A DNA stretch of 64,000 bases from assembly GCF_030546805.1 (NCBI RefSeq), contig NZ_JAUOPC010000009.1, positions 62,001-126,000 on the forward strand, given 5' to 3'. Below the pieces are notes generated by a model. It did no database searches. It had not been told where the DNA came from and saw only the letters and a program-made list of their open reading frames with translations. This DNA comes from Cyclobacterium sp. 1_MG-2023. Lineage in GTDB: Bacteria; Bacteroidota; Bacteroidia; Cytophagales; Cyclobacteriaceae. A program made the translations under genes and the position numbers. Shown in pieces: positions 45,444-54,361 of this stretch. Within the stretch, counting starts at the first letter, position 1. Every line of letters starts with the position of its first letter.

Positions 45444-47999
45444 ATGAAAAGAGGACTATTTAGCAGTGTATTATTATTTCTATTTTTTGTAGTTGGAGCT
45501 CAGGATATTAATCTTGATTACTACCTTCCGGATGACTATACTTATGATGAGAATATTGCCAAACCTTCATCCATTTTAGGTTTTGAAGTGGGAGAGTGGC
45601 ATGCCAATCATACCCAAGTGGTAAGCTATTACAGAATGGTAGCCGAACAATCTTCTAGGGCAACCTTGATCAATTATGGCAGTACTTACGAAAAAAGACC
45701 TTTGCTGATGTTGGCTGTTTCTTCTCCTAAAAACATCAAGCAACTGGATAAGTTGAAAGAACAACGTGGGGGGTTAAGGTATCCTGATTTTAAATCTGAT
45801 CTTCAAGGAATGCCCGTAGTAATGTATATGGGGCATTCGGTTCATGGAAACGAATCGTCGGGGGTAAATGCATCATTACTTTCAGCCTATCATTTTACTG
45901 CTGCCAAAGAAATTGAAGAAGATCTGGACAATATTATATTGTTAATAGACCCGGCCATAAATCCGGATGGAATTAACCGTTTTGCTTCCTGGGTCAACAG
46001 TCATAAAAGTTATTATCCCAATGGGGACCGAAACAATCGGGAACTTAATGAGACATGGCCTCGAGGGAGAACAAATCATTACTGGTTTGACTTAAATAGG
46101 GATTGGTTACCTGTGCAACATCCCGAATCTCAAGGAAGAATTGCCCAATTGCAAGGATGGTTACCTAATATCGTTCTTGATTTTCACGAAATGGGTACTG
46201 ACAATACTTACTTTTTTCAGCCGGGTATACCTAGTCGAAATAATCCGCTTACACCAGCTAAGAACTTTGAATTGACAGAAAAAATTGCCGGGTACCATGC
46301 AAAATATTTGGATAAAATAGGGTCCTTATATTATTCCAAGGAAAGTTTTGATGATTATTATTTCGGTAAAGGTTCTACCTACCCGGATATCCAGGGGGCT
46401 GTGGGAATTTTATTTGAACAGGCATCTTCTAGAGGGCACCTGCATGAGAATGTATTTGGGGAAATATCCTTTCCATTTACTATCAGAAACCAATTTACTA
46501 CCGCTCTTTCCTCATTCAATGCTGCCATAGACCTAAGGGTAGAATTGAATACTTATATGTCAGACTTTTATAAGGAAGCAAAGGAAGAATATACAAATGA
46601 TGACAACAAGGCGATAATTTTTGGTGCTTTAGAGGATTATGGCAGAACATTTCATTTTGCTGATGTTTTATTGCGCCACGATATACAGCTTTATAGCTTA
46701 GAAGAAGATGTTACCTTAAATGGCGTGCCATTCAAATCAGGGAAGTCGTTCATTGTTCCATTGGACCAACCCCAATACAGGCTTATCAATTCTTTGTTTG
46801 AAACGAGGACTACCTTTCAAGATAGTTTATTCTATGACGTGTCTACATGGAACCTGCCCATGTCATTCAATTTAAATTATATGTCATTGAGCAGTAAGAT
46901 TTTGAATCTTGCTAAGGTAGAAAATGTAAGTAAGGGACTATCTTTTAAGAAGGGCGAAGTAATTGGTAAGGCAGGAGCATACAGTTATGCCTTTGAATGG
47001 GAAGAATATTATGCTCCAAAGGCCTTGTATAAGCTAATGGATCTTGGTTATCAAGTAAGGGTAAGTCATAAGGAATTCCAAACGAAGGATAAGAAAGGCT
47101 TTGGTAGAGGAACCATATTGGTTGAAAAAGGAAATTCAGATCGGAGTTACGAGGCATTTTATGAAGACCTTAAATCAATAGCTGCTACTACAGGTATAAA
47201 TATTCATGCTTTGACTACGGGGCTTACAGCCGGAGTAAATCTTGGTTCCCCAAGTATTAGTGTGTTGAAAAAGCCATCGATTGCCCTCCTAGTGGACGAT
47301 GGTGTAGGAAGTTCTGATGCAGGAGAAATATGGCATCTTTTTGATCAGAGAATGGAGATTCCAATTACTTTGATGCCTACACATAGGATGTCAGGAGCTG
47401 ACCTTAATAGGTACAATGTGATCATATTGCCCACCGGAAATTACGGAGGTTTTGGTGAGAGGGAAGCCGAAAAGCTAAAATCCTGGGTTCAAAAGGGAGG
47501 CACTCTTATTAGTAGAGGTTCTGCCATGAATTGGTTAGCAAAGAATGATATTGCAGTGTTTAATTTTGCCAGTGCAGATTATTCTGACAGTACTCGCCAA
47601 AAGGATTATGCTGATTTAAGTAATGATAGGGGATCAAAAGTTACCGGAGGAGCTATTTTCAAAGCAAAATTAGATGTAACCCACCCTATAGGTTATGGAT
47701 ATAAGACAGGAGACATACATGTTTTTAAGCAAGGGAATCAATTTCTTGAGCTTTCAGGAAATCCTTACGCTAACCCTGTGGTTTATACTGATGATCCACT
47801 TGCAAGTGGTTATGTCCATCCAAAAAACCTGGAAATGATAAAAAACAAAGGAGTGGTTCAAGTTTCGGGAAAAGGAAGTGGAAAAACCATAGGCTTTGTA
47901 GATAACCCAAACTTTAGGGCTTTTTGGTATGGAACCAATAAATTGTTTTTAAATGCTGTTTTCTTTGGTCAGACCATAAGTAGCGCTTCTACCAGGTAA
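45444..47999 (+). CDS. Large exported M14 carboxypeptidase-like protein
   Basis: Signal peptide (residues 1-19, ending VVGAQ). The zinc carboxypeptidase domain (about 60-390) has H134-GN-E137 in GHSVHGNESSG, substrate-contact residues in WFDLNRDW, a His in LDFHEMGTDNTYFFQ and the catalytic Glu in GILFEQASSRGH. All M14 metal ligands are therefore present. A second region at about 610-720 is GATase1/flavodoxin-like (VIILPTGNYGGFGEREAEKL). Such large M14 members are common in Cytophagales and probably degrade peptides outside or at the cell surface. 851 residues is typical. Confidence 0.9.
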   Translation: MKRGLFSSVLLFLFFVVGAQDINLDYYLPDDYTYDENIAKPSSILGFEVGEWHANHTQVVSYYRMVAEQSSRATLINYGSTYEKRPLLMLAVSSPKNIKQLDKLKEQRGGLRYPDFKSDLQGMPVVMYMGHSVHGNESSGVNASLLSAYHFTAAKEIEEDLDNIILLIDPAINPDGINRFASWVNSHKSYYPNGDRNNRELNETWPRGRTNHYWFDLNRDWLPVQHPESQGRIAQLQGWLPNIVLDFHEMGTDNTYFFQPGIPSRNNPLTPAKNFELTEKIAGYHAKYLDKIGSLYYSKESFDDYYFGKGSTYPDIQGAVGILFEQASSRGHLHENVFGEISFPFTIRNQFTTALSSFNAAIDLRVELNTYMSDFYKEAKEEYTNDDNKAIIFGALEDYGRTFHFADVLLRHDIQLYSLEEDVTLNGVPFKSGKSFIVPLDQPQYRLINSLFETRTTFQDSLFYDVSTWNLPMSFNLNYMSLSSKILNLAKVENVSKGLSFKKGEVIGKAGAYSYAFEWEEYYAPKALYKLMDLGYQVRVSHKEFQTKDKKGFGRGTILVEKGNSDRSYEAFYEDLKSIAATTGINIHALTTGLTAGVNLGSPSISVLKKPSIALLVDDGVGSSDAGEIWHLFDQRMEIPITLMPTHRMSGADLNRYNVIILPTGNYGGFGEREAEKLKSWVQKGGTLISRGSAMNWLAKNDIAVFNFASADYSDSTRQKDYADLSNDRGSKVTGGAIFKAKLDVTHPIGYGYKTGDIHVFKQGNQFLELSGNPYANPVVYTDDPLASGYVHPKNLEMIKNKGVVQVSGKGSGKTIGFVDNPNFRAFWYGTNKLFLNAVFFGQTISSASTR

Positions 48000-48111
48000 G
48001 TAGCGCTACTATTTCTCTAATTAAAGCTAAGGTTTTTGGTTTGAACCCTTTTTTTCAATGAAAAACAAAGATTTCAAGCTGTAAATTATCGTATTGCCTT
48101 ATTTTTCAAAT

Positions 48112-48119
48112 TACTTTTG
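48112..48119 (+). promoter_or_regulatory. Candidate -7 promoter box
   Basis: TACTTTTG fits the Bacteroidota -7 consensus TAnnTTTG. It covers the in-frame TTG at 48117, which is a reason to start the next gene at ATG 48147 instead. Confidence 0.5.
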
Positions 48120-48146
48120 TTTAATTTGCAGGTTCAAAGGCTAATT

Positions 48147-48653
48147 ATGAACAGAAAGCTATTTCCTTTAGATAAAAATTATATCCTACGGCAAGCCCAA
48201 GAGGCCGTGGAGAAGGAGATGATGCAGATGATGGTGGATGAACTGAAAAAAGCCTTTACCCTATTGTTCAATCCCCTCGAATTGCAGGATGATACTTATT
48301 TAAAAATTCTTTCCGTAAAATCATTTCCAGACGAACATTTGTCCATTATATACCGGCAATTGGCAGGTATTTATAGGTATAAATTTGGCTCCAATCAATT
48401 GGAATTGAGATTTGACGGTAAGAGTCATTTTGAAAAATACCAAGAAGACTGGAAACAAACGCTTCAAAAGTGGGTGCAGACACTAGGCCAAGATCCGGCT
48501 TATGTAAAGAACTTACTTAGGATGACACTGCTGTACGATACGCCATCTCGTGCTTTGTTTGCAGAAAACAGGTGCAAGTCCTTGTTGAACGAGCATTTTG
48601 GTCTTTTGATTATTAAAAGAAAAGGAGACCTATTAATGAAATTAGGAAGCTAA
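48147..48653 (+). CDS. Hypothetical cytoplasmic protein (168 aa)
   Basis: A mixed helical protein with no signal peptide or membrane helix. Recognisable spans are KNYILRQAQEAVEKEMMQMM and LYDTPSRALFAENRCKSLLNE. I do not recognise a family. The ATG at 48147 is preferred over TTG 48117 because the latter overlaps a promoter-like box and an AAAGG sequence lies about eight bases before the ATG. The gene converges with the DUF4286 gene with only 15 bases between stops. Confidence 0.6.
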   Translation: MNRKLFPLDKNYILRQAQEAVEKEMMQMMVDELKKAFTLLFNPLELQDDTYLKILSVKSFPDEHLSIIYRQLAGIYRYKFGSNQLELRFDGKSHFEKYQEDWKQTLQKWVQTLGQDPAYVKNLLRMTLLYDTPSRALFAENRCKSLLNEHFGLLIIKRKGDLLMKLGS

Positions 48654-48668
48654 TCAGGCTACCAAGAT

Positions 48669-48974
48669 TTAATCAACCGATTCCAAAACAGAACGGAAAG
48701 ACACGAATTGGCTTCCAAATTTTTCTTTGATGATTTCACTTAATACATCGGCATATCTTGCCTGAAAGAATTCGAGATCCTCAAGGTTTTCTGCTAAAAA
48801 TTGGGCAGAGAAATTTACCCCGTTCCCATTGTCTTCTTGTAAAAGTCTAAAAAAACGTTTTTCGTAAAAGAGCCCGGTTTGCATTACTCTGCTGAGGTAT
48901 TCTTGTTTCATCCATTCAATAAACTCTTCCTCCCTTTCACTATCTATATTTACTGTTATATTATAAAGTACCAT
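48669..48974 (-). CDS. DUF4286 family protein
   Basis: The 101-residue protein matches DUF4286, a small ferredoxin-like alpha+beta family of Bacteroidota: it starts VLYNITVNIDSEREEEFIEW, has the core FLAENLEDLEFFQARYADVL and lacks signal or membrane segments. Function unknown; it is probably a dimer of the Dabb/EthD-like fold. It lies between the 168-residue hypothetical gene and the carotenoid genes, on the opposite strand to both. Confidence 0.85.
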   Translation of the reverse strand: MVLYNITVNIDSEREEEFIEWMKQEYLSRVMQTGLFYEKRFFRLLQEDNGNGVNFSAQFLAENLEDLEFFQARYADVLSEIIKEKFGSQFVSFRSVLESVD

Positions 48975-49039
48975 TTGATTGACCTTTATGGCTTGTGTGA
49001 ATCAATTTATATTAAATTCGTATTCCTTCTTTCGAACAA

Positions 49040-49057
49040 AAGTGTAAAGAAACACTT
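49040..49057 (+). promoter_or_regulatory. Inverted repeat before the carotenoid genes
   Basis: AAGTGT and ACACTT are a perfect six-base dyad with a six-base spacer, about 55 bases before the preferred ATG of the CruF-like gene. It is a possible operator for the MerR/B12 regulator two genes downstream. Nothing proves that the two are linked. Confidence 0.35.
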
Positions 49058-49110
49058 ATAGTATATTGAAAACAAAAATAATACCTCAATATTTAATTTT
49101 CTGTTTTATT

Positions 49111-49773
49111 ATGCCCAAAAACAAAAAGAGCTGGATGAGCTTTAGGCCTGAAAAAACGCTGATAGCAAAAATTTTTATTACTATTCTACACATAGTAGGG
49201 TTATTGGGCCTGTATTGGGAGCAGAGCCGGGCATTGTTTCAATTGATCACCCCTTTTCATTTGGTGGTGGTGACCGGTATTCTGCTTTACTTCCATCGGG
49301 ATTTTAACAAGGGCTTTTTCATTTTTTTTTCATTTGCCTTTTTGCTTGGGATGATCACTGAAATAATAGGGGTGAATACCGGTTTGCTTTTTGGAGACTA
49401 CAGCTACAGTTCGGTTATGGGAGTCAGGCTGTTTGGCGTTCCGCTTACAATTGGCCTAAATTGGTTCCTTTTGGTTTATTTGACAGGGGGAATTTTTCAA
49501 AATATGATAAAAAATGACCTTATTGCGGCAGTTTTAGCTGCGACACTAATGGTTATATTGGATTTGAACCTTGAAGTTGTGGCTGTAGAACTGAATTTCT
49601 GGCAGTGGCATCAAGAAAGCATACCTTTGTCGAATTACGTCACCTGGTTTTTAGTCGCATTTATTATTCAGATAGTCTACAGAAAGGCTTCCTTTGAAAA
49701 GGAGAACCCGCTTCACCTAACTCTCTTTTTCAATTTGCTCTTCTTTTTTGCCATTTTGGCAATGCTTTTATAA
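49111..49773 (+). CDS. CruF-like carotenoid biosynthesis membrane protein
   Basis: Six to seven hydrophobic segments with acidic residues at membrane edges. The pattern MVILDLNLEVVAVELNFWQW near 155-175 is that of the CruF/bisanhydrobacterioruberin hydratase family (DUF422). Members hydrate the 1',2' double bond of an acyclic carotenoid end (gamma-carotene or a C50 precursor). The start is taken at ATG 49111; TTG 49066 would add 15 residues. A carotenoid hydroxylase and a CarH-like regulator follow in tight order, supporting the pathway assignment. No phytoene synthase or desaturase is in the window. Confidence 0.8.
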   Translation: MPKNKKSWMSFRPEKTLIAKIFITILHIVGLLGLYWEQSRALFQLITPFHLVVVTGILLYFHRDFNKGFFIFFSFAFLLGMITEIIGVNTGLLFGDYSYSSVMGVRLFGVPLTIGLNWFLLVYLTGGIFQNMIKNDLIAAVLAATLMVILDLNLEVVAVELNFWQWHQESIPLSNYVTWFLVAFIIQIVYRKASFEKENPLHLTLFFNLLFFFAILAMLL

Positions 49774-49824
49774 AAGAAATAGACTTGTGCTAAACAAAAT
49801 TGATTAAAAGGAGTTTTTACAACA

Positions 49825-50271
49825 ATGATTTACGCTCTGTTTTATACGTTTATTGGTTTTATGGCCATGGAGTTTTCCGGTTGGTTTATCCATAAGTATT
49901 TAATGCATGGCATTTTATGGAAAATTCACAAGACCCATCATACCCATACCAAAGGGTTCTTTGAACGCAATGATCTCTTTTCACTTCTATTTGCAAGTGT
50001 TGCGATTGTGCTCATTTTTTTGGGGATTGATGGGTGGGATTATAGGTTTTGGTTAGGACTTGGCATCACCATTTATGGTATGAGTTATTTTTTCTTGCAT
50101 GATGTCTTGATTCATCGAAGACTTAAGTTATTCTCAAAACCAAAGAAAGGTTATCTCGCGGGTATTTTTAGTGCTCATCAAGCACATCATTTAAGTAGGG
50201 ATAAAGAAGGGGCAGTTTCATTTGGATTATTCATTGTACCTAGAAAGTACTTTAAAAATAAAGGTAGATGA
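49825..50271 (+). CDS. crtZ: CrtZ-like beta-carotene hydroxylase
   Basis: Fatty acid hydroxylase/sterol desaturase-type di-iron membrane enzyme with the four histidine boxes of CrtZ: HKYLMH, HKTHH(T)H, HDVLIHRR and HQAHH. Four hydrophobic segments, 148 residues, close to the short bacterial CrtZ form. It hydroxylates the 3 position of beta-ionone rings to give zeaxanthin-type pigments. It is the middle gene of a carotenoid unit. An AAAAGGAG Shine-Dalgarno-like sequence precedes it, and its stop codon overlaps the next gene (ATGA). Confidence 0.88.
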   Translation: MIYALFYTFIGFMAMEFSGWFIHKYLMHGILWKIHKTHHTHTKGFFERNDLFSLLFASVAIVLIFLGIDGWDYRFWLGLGITIYGMSYFFLHDVLIHRRLKLFSKPKKGYLAGIFSAHQAHHLSRDKEGAVSFGLFIVPRKYFKNKGR

Positions 50272-51158
50272 GTAAGTATTCAATAAAGGACTTAGAGCAG
50301 TTGTCGGGTATCAAGGCACATACTGTTCGGATATGGGAGCAACGTTACAAATTACTTAATCCCAAAAGAACAGAAACCAATATCAGGTATTATGATGATG
50401 ATGACCTAAAGTTAATTCTTAACGTGGCCTTGCTTAATGACAATGGTATCAAAATAAGTAAAATTGCTAAAATGTCTGTAGAGGAGATGAAAGCAGAAGT
50501 TCTTCATCTTACCGAGCGCTCCTTTGCATATGATGATCAGGTTCACTCATTGGTATTGGCTATGGTGGAATTCAATGAGGAGCGATTCGAAAAGATTATT
50601 GCTACCAATATCCTCAAAATTGGTTTTGAGCAGACCATGTTAAATATTATTTATCCTTTTTTGTCAAAAATTGGAATTTTATGGCAGACGGGTAGCATTC
50701 ACCCTGGGCAGGAGCACTTTATATCTAACTTGGTGAGGCAAAAGTTAATCGTGGCCATTGACGGGCAAATGTACAATGGAGGTGGGAGCAAATTTTTATT
50801 GTTTCTTCCGGAAGGAGAATTACATGAAATATCTTTATTGTTTACCTCTTATATATTAAAGTCTTATGGTCACAAAGTGATTTACCTAGGTCAAAATACG
50901 CCCGATGAAGACCTGAATAATGTTTATAAGGTTCATAAACCGGAATTTCTTGTTACTGCCATTACTACCAACCCTTCCAACGAAGAGGTTGAACCGTTTT
51001 TGCAATCTTTGGGGGAAAGGTTTCCTGATTCAAAAATCATTGCTTCGGGTTACCAAATCCTAGGGAGAAAACTTGAGCTGCCCTCGAATGTAGAATTGAT
51101 GGAATACTTGAAGGAAATTAAGGAATATATCCTTCTTTTACCGTCGACCATCTCATAG
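50268..51158 (+). CDS. MerR-type regulator with B12-binding light-sensor domain (CarH-like)
   Basis: An N-terminal MerR helix-turn-helix (YSIKDLEQLSGIKAHTVRIWEQ) precedes a helical bundle and a cobalamin-binding domain. W139-x9-E149-H150 (WQTGSIHPGQEH) is the Wx9EH motif that caps the deoxyadenosyl group in CarH-type photoreceptors. E184-L-H186 with a GELHEIS loop supplies the candidate lower-ligand His of the B12 domain. In CarH, adenosylcobalamin drives tetramers that repress carotenoid genes in the dark and light releases them. The ATGA overlap with crtZ puts it in the carotenoid transcript, so this is a likely autoregulated light switch. The usual ExHxxG glycine is Ser here. Confidence 0.87.
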   Translation: MSKYSIKDLEQLSGIKAHTVRIWEQRYKLLNPKRTETNIRYYDDDDLKLILNVALLNDNGIKISKIAKMSVEEMKAEVLHLTERSFAYDDQVHSLVLAMVEFNEERFEKIIATNILKIGFEQTMLNIIYPFLSKIGILWQTGSIHPGQEHFISNLVRQKLIVAIDGQMYNGGGSKFLLFLPEGELHEISLLFTSYILKSYGHKVIYLGQNTPDEDLNNVYKVHKPEFLVTAITTNPSNEEVEPFLQSLGERFPDSKIIASGYQILGRKLELPSNVELMEYLKEIKEYILLLPSTIS

Positions 51159-51266
51159 TTTGGTGTATTTCCGGTTATCCAAAATGTTCTTGCTTCAATT
51201 ATCAACCAAAAAATCAATATTTAACAAAAAAATACAAGAATAGGGTTAAAAAATAACCTTTTAACC

Positions 51267-51296
51267 TTGTCGCGGAAGGGTTTTTTCCTACTTTTG
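51267..51296 (+). promoter_or_regulatory. Candidate Bacteroidota promoter in long spacer
   Basis: TTG at 51267-51269 and TACTTTTG at 51289-51296 with a 19-base spacer fit the -33 / -7 consensus for the phylum. The next coding start is about 500 bases away (51805). Confidence 0.5.
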
Positions 51297-51302
51297 TCAT
51301 TA

Positions 51303-51614
51303 TTTTCACCCAAGATATCACCCTTTTTAAAAATTATTTTCTTGTTTGTCATTTGAGCAGTCTCCATCCATTCGATGTGTTTGGCGTGAGATTGATGCTA
51401 AAATTTGCAAGCGGCGGTTTGAATTTAAACAAACTACGCTAGGTAATTTATTAGGGAATTCCTACTTTAAGGCTTAGCAACCAGTGCTTTAATGCCATTT
51501 CATTTTGCTGTAAATCCAAATAATTAAAAGAAATATGTATAACTAGACTTTCTAAAGCATGATGATAGGAAAAAAATAGATCTAAATTTAAAAAGAGTTT
51601 GATACCTCTTTTTT
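51303..51614 (+). ncRNA. Candidate small RNA or long structured leader (unassigned)
   Basis: About 310 bases bounded by a good promoter-like pair (51267-51296) and a hairpin plus T-run (51590-51614), with no reading frame that looks like a gene. The stretch 51380-51500 is less AT-rich than its surroundings and contains short dyads such as GGAATTCC. I match it to no known RNA family. Alternatively the transcript may run on as the leader of the cluster at 51.8 kb. Confidence 0.25.
51590..51614 (+). terminator. Weak terminator-like hairpin
   Basis: AAAAAGAG / CTCTTTTT with an eight-base loop and continuing T-run. The stem has only three GC-type pairs, so termination is uncertain. Confidence 0.4.
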
Positions 51615-51804
51615 AATGAAATTTGGCAGGTCGATATTAGAAATAACCATTTCCATAATACTTTATCCACTTAAGTAATTTTTTTAAGAATTACGTGTTG
51701 ATTTTAAGGGAATTTTATGATTTCAGTATAACTTACCTTCCTAATTTAGTAATCACATCACCCACATAGTATTAAAATGACAAATCTTTAATAGTTTATA
51801 TAAG

Positions 51805-53562
51805 ATGAAAAATATTTCTTTTAACAAATCAAATCGTTTAGGTTATTACCTAATGATGCTAGTGCTTTTTACTTTGGCAGCATGTCAATCCGGAGTAGAA
51901 TTACCAAAAGGAGACGCAGATAATGGAGGGTTAACGCTTCCAGGTGGATTTGAAGCAGTAGTTGTAGCGGATAGCGTAGGCAGGGCAAGACACCTTACCG
52001 TAAGAGACAATGGTGATATTTATGTAAAGCTCCGAGTTGCCAATGAAGAAGGGCAAGGAATAGTGGCCTTAAGAGATACAGACAATGATGGAAAAGCAGA
52101 TATTGTCAAAGTATTTGGTGGTTATACTGAAAACGGAGGGTATGGTACCGGTATGGAGATTTACAATGGGTACTATTACTTCAGTACTGCCGGGGATGTT
52201 TTCAGAATGAAAATTGATCCGGAAAAATTGGTTCCTGAAGGTGAAGCAGAACTTATCCTGAGAGATGATTATAAAAATGCTGAACATGGATTTGAGCACA
52301 TAGCCAAACCTTTAGCCTTTGATAATGAAGGAAACATGTACGTTCCTTTTGGTTCTCCTGGAGATGTTTGTCAAGAATTTAACAGGCGTCCGGGTATGGC
52401 CGGTATGTTCCCATGTCCGCAACTTGAATGGCATGGTGGGATTTGGAGATTCGATGCCAATAAATTGAATCAAACTCAAAAAGATGGTTATCGGTATGCT
52501 ACCGGAATAAGGAGTGTGGTTGCCATGGATTGGAATGACAAAGAAAATAGTCTCTATGTGGTGCAACACGGCCGTGACAATCTTTACAGAACTTGGCCTG
52601 ACCTTTACTCAAGGTGGGAGTCGGCGGTACTACCCTCTGAAGAATTTTTCAAAGTAGAAGATGGCACCAATGGTGGCTGGCCTTATTTTTACTATGACCA
52701 TATTCGTGGTAAAAAACTATTGAACCCTGAATATGGAGGAGATAAAGAGTTGGCTACAGGTGTGGATTCAATCGCCATGCCATTAATGGGATTTCCTGGA
52801 CACTATGCCCCTAATGATCTCTTCTTCTATACAGGAGATCAATTCCCTGAAAGGTATAAAGATGGTGCATTTGTAGCATTTCATGGGAGTACAATTCGTG
52901 GCCCATATCCTCAGGCAGGTTATTTTGTCGGCTTTGTTCCATTTGAGGGCGGAAAACCATCCGGTCCATGGGAAGTGTTTGCCGATGGATTTGCCCAGTT
53001 GGATACCATTGTGAATACAGGAGATGCTGCAGCCCGACCGATGGGTATTTCTATGGGACCTGACGGATCTCTTTATATTACTGAAAGTGTGAAAGGTAAA
53101 ATTTGGCGCGTAATGTATCCCGGGAATAAAGAAGACTTTACCGAAGATGCATTGGCCGTATTGGAAGAAAGGAAAAAAACGAGAACCAATATTAAAAAGC
53201 CTTCCGAAGAAGAGGATAACTTAGAGAAAGGCATGTTAGAAATAGGTGCACAAACCTATAATGTATATTGTGCAACCTGTCACCAAAGCAATGGTTTAGG
53301 AGATGGAACACGTTTTCCTACTTTATCTCAAACCAAATGGGTTAGGGGCAATAAAAAGCAATTGATAAAAGTATTGTTACAAGGCTTAGAGGGACAAATA
53401 GATGTTAAAGGAGTTTCCTACAATGGTATAATGCCGGCACATTCTTTCCTTAGTGATGCGCAAATTGCGGGTGTTCTTACGTATATTAGAAAAAGCTTTG
53501 GGAATAATTCTTCCAGTATTTCAGCCATAGAAGTTGGGAATGTACGTAAAGAAATTGAGTAA
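51805..53562 (+). CDS. Sugar-dehydrogenase-like propeller lipoprotein with cytochrome c domain
   Basis: A lipoprotein signal ends TLAAC (about residue 27). Residues 45-440 form a glucose/sorbosone dehydrogenase-type beta-propeller (GGFEAVVVADSVGRARHLTV near the start), the class that often uses PQQ. A C-terminal cytochrome c domain (about 475-575) has heme motif C489-x2-C-H493 (CATCHQSNGLGDG) and an axial-Met segment GIMPAHSF. It probably oxidises a sugar or alcohol and passes electrons to the respiratory chain. It is the first gene of a co-directional cluster to 58.7 kb with short gaps (35, 11, 55, 51 and 3 bases). Confidence 0.85.
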   Translation: MKNISFNKSNRLGYYLMMLVLFTLAACQSGVELPKGDADNGGLTLPGGFEAVVVADSVGRARHLTVRDNGDIYVKLRVANEEGQGIVALRDTDNDGKADIVKVFGGYTENGGYGTGMEIYNGYYYFSTAGDVFRMKIDPEKLVPEGEAELILRDDYKNAEHGFEHIAKPLAFDNEGNMYVPFGSPGDVCQEFNRRPGMAGMFPCPQLEWHGGIWRFDANKLNQTQKDGYRYATGIRSVVAMDWNDKENSLYVVQHGRDNLYRTWPDLYSRWESAVLPSEEFFKVEDGTNGGWPYFYYDHIRGKKLLNPEYGGDKELATGVDSIAMPLMGFPGHYAPNDLFFYTGDQFPERYKDGAFVAFHGSTIRGPYPQAGYFVGFVPFEGGKPSGPWEVFADGFAQLDTIVNTGDAAARPMGISMGPDGSLYITESVKGKIWRVMYPGNKEDFTEDALAVLEERKKTRTNIKKPSEEEDNLEKGMLEIGAQTYNVYCATCHQSNGLGDGTRFPTLSQTKWVRGNKKQLIKVLLQGLEGQIDVKGVSYNGIMPAHSFLSDAQIAGVLTYIRKSFGNNSSSISAIEVGNVRKEIE

Positions 53563-53597
53563 TTAATGACAACCCTTCCACTTAAAACGGCTAAAGT

Positions 53598-54350
53598 ATG
53601 AAGTTAATTGTTTCCATTTTAATTGTAATATTTGGGCTGATAGAAGGTCCTAAACCTAAAGCTATGAAAGACAGCAAGGCATCTACTTTGGAATACATTG
53701 TGAAATTTGTAAATGCTCCAATTTCCGTTGATGGGAATTGGGACAAGCCTGAATGGAAAGAAGTAGAGGCTGCCTCCATAGCAAATCATATGGGACCAAT
53801 GCCGGAAAAGTTTATTCCTAAAACTCAAGTCAAACTGAGGTATGACAAAGAGTATATTTATGGAATTTTTAAGGTGGAAGATAAGTATGTAAAATGTTTG
53901 GTTCAAGAGGTTAACGGAAACGTGTCAAGCGATTCCTGTGTGGAGTTTTTCTTTGCACCGGATACTAACTTTCCTTTGGAATATTTTAATTTGGAGATCA
54001 ACTGCTCAGGTGTGCCTTTGTTTCACCATGTTACCAAACCTAGGAAGGAATTTACGGTATTGAAGCCTGAAGAGATTGGTCAAATAGAAATCGCTCATAG
54101 CATGCCGGGTAAGGTAGACCCTGAGATCACAGAACCGGTAACCTGGTTTATAGAATTCAAAGTGCCATTGTCTTTATTAAAAGCGCACAGAGAAATCACC
54201 GATCCGGCACCGGGAGTGACTTGGAAGGCTAACTTCTATAAGATTGCCGGACGTACGAGTAACCCTCACTACTTTACTTGGAATGAGGTGATCAATCATC
54301 GTCCGGATTTTCACCTTCCTAAATATTTTGGAAAGCTAACCTTTGAATAA
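53598..54350 (+). CDS. CBM9-like (carbohydrate-binding/DOMON-type) exported protein
   Basis: An N-terminal hydrophobic segment resembles a signal peptide, although it lacks a clear cleavage site. The core is the CBM9-like beta sandwich: ISVDGNWDKPEWKEVE as the entry strand, then a stretch of aromatic and acidic residues and VTWKANFYKIAGR near 210. The family binds sugars or heme-type ligands in secreted enzymes. It is the second gene of the cluster and could present or bind the substrate of the enzymes that follow. Catalytic function is not expected. Confidence 0.75.
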   Translation: MKLIVSILIVIFGLIEGPKPKAMKDSKASTLEYIVKFVNAPISVDGNWDKPEWKEVEAASIANHMGPMPEKFIPKTQVKLRYDKEYIYGIFKVEDKYVKCLVQEVNGNVSSDSCVEFFFAPDTNFPLEYFNLEINCSGVPLFHHVTKPRKEFTVLKPEEIGQIEIAHSMPGKVDPEITEPVTWFIEFKVPLSLLKAHREITDPAPGVTWKANFYKIAGRTSNPHYFTWNEVINHRPDFHLPKYFGKLTFE

Positions 54351-54361
54351 AATCTATACTT

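Noticed and set aside
48117-48146. TTG start for the 168-residue hypothetical gene
   Set aside because: It overlaps a TACTTTTG promoter-like box; ATG 48147 has a better upstream signal.
51400-51500. tmRNA-like tag sequence (ACTACGCTAGG)
   Set aside because: Only a short chance similarity; no tRNA-like acceptor ends or CCA region can be folded around it.
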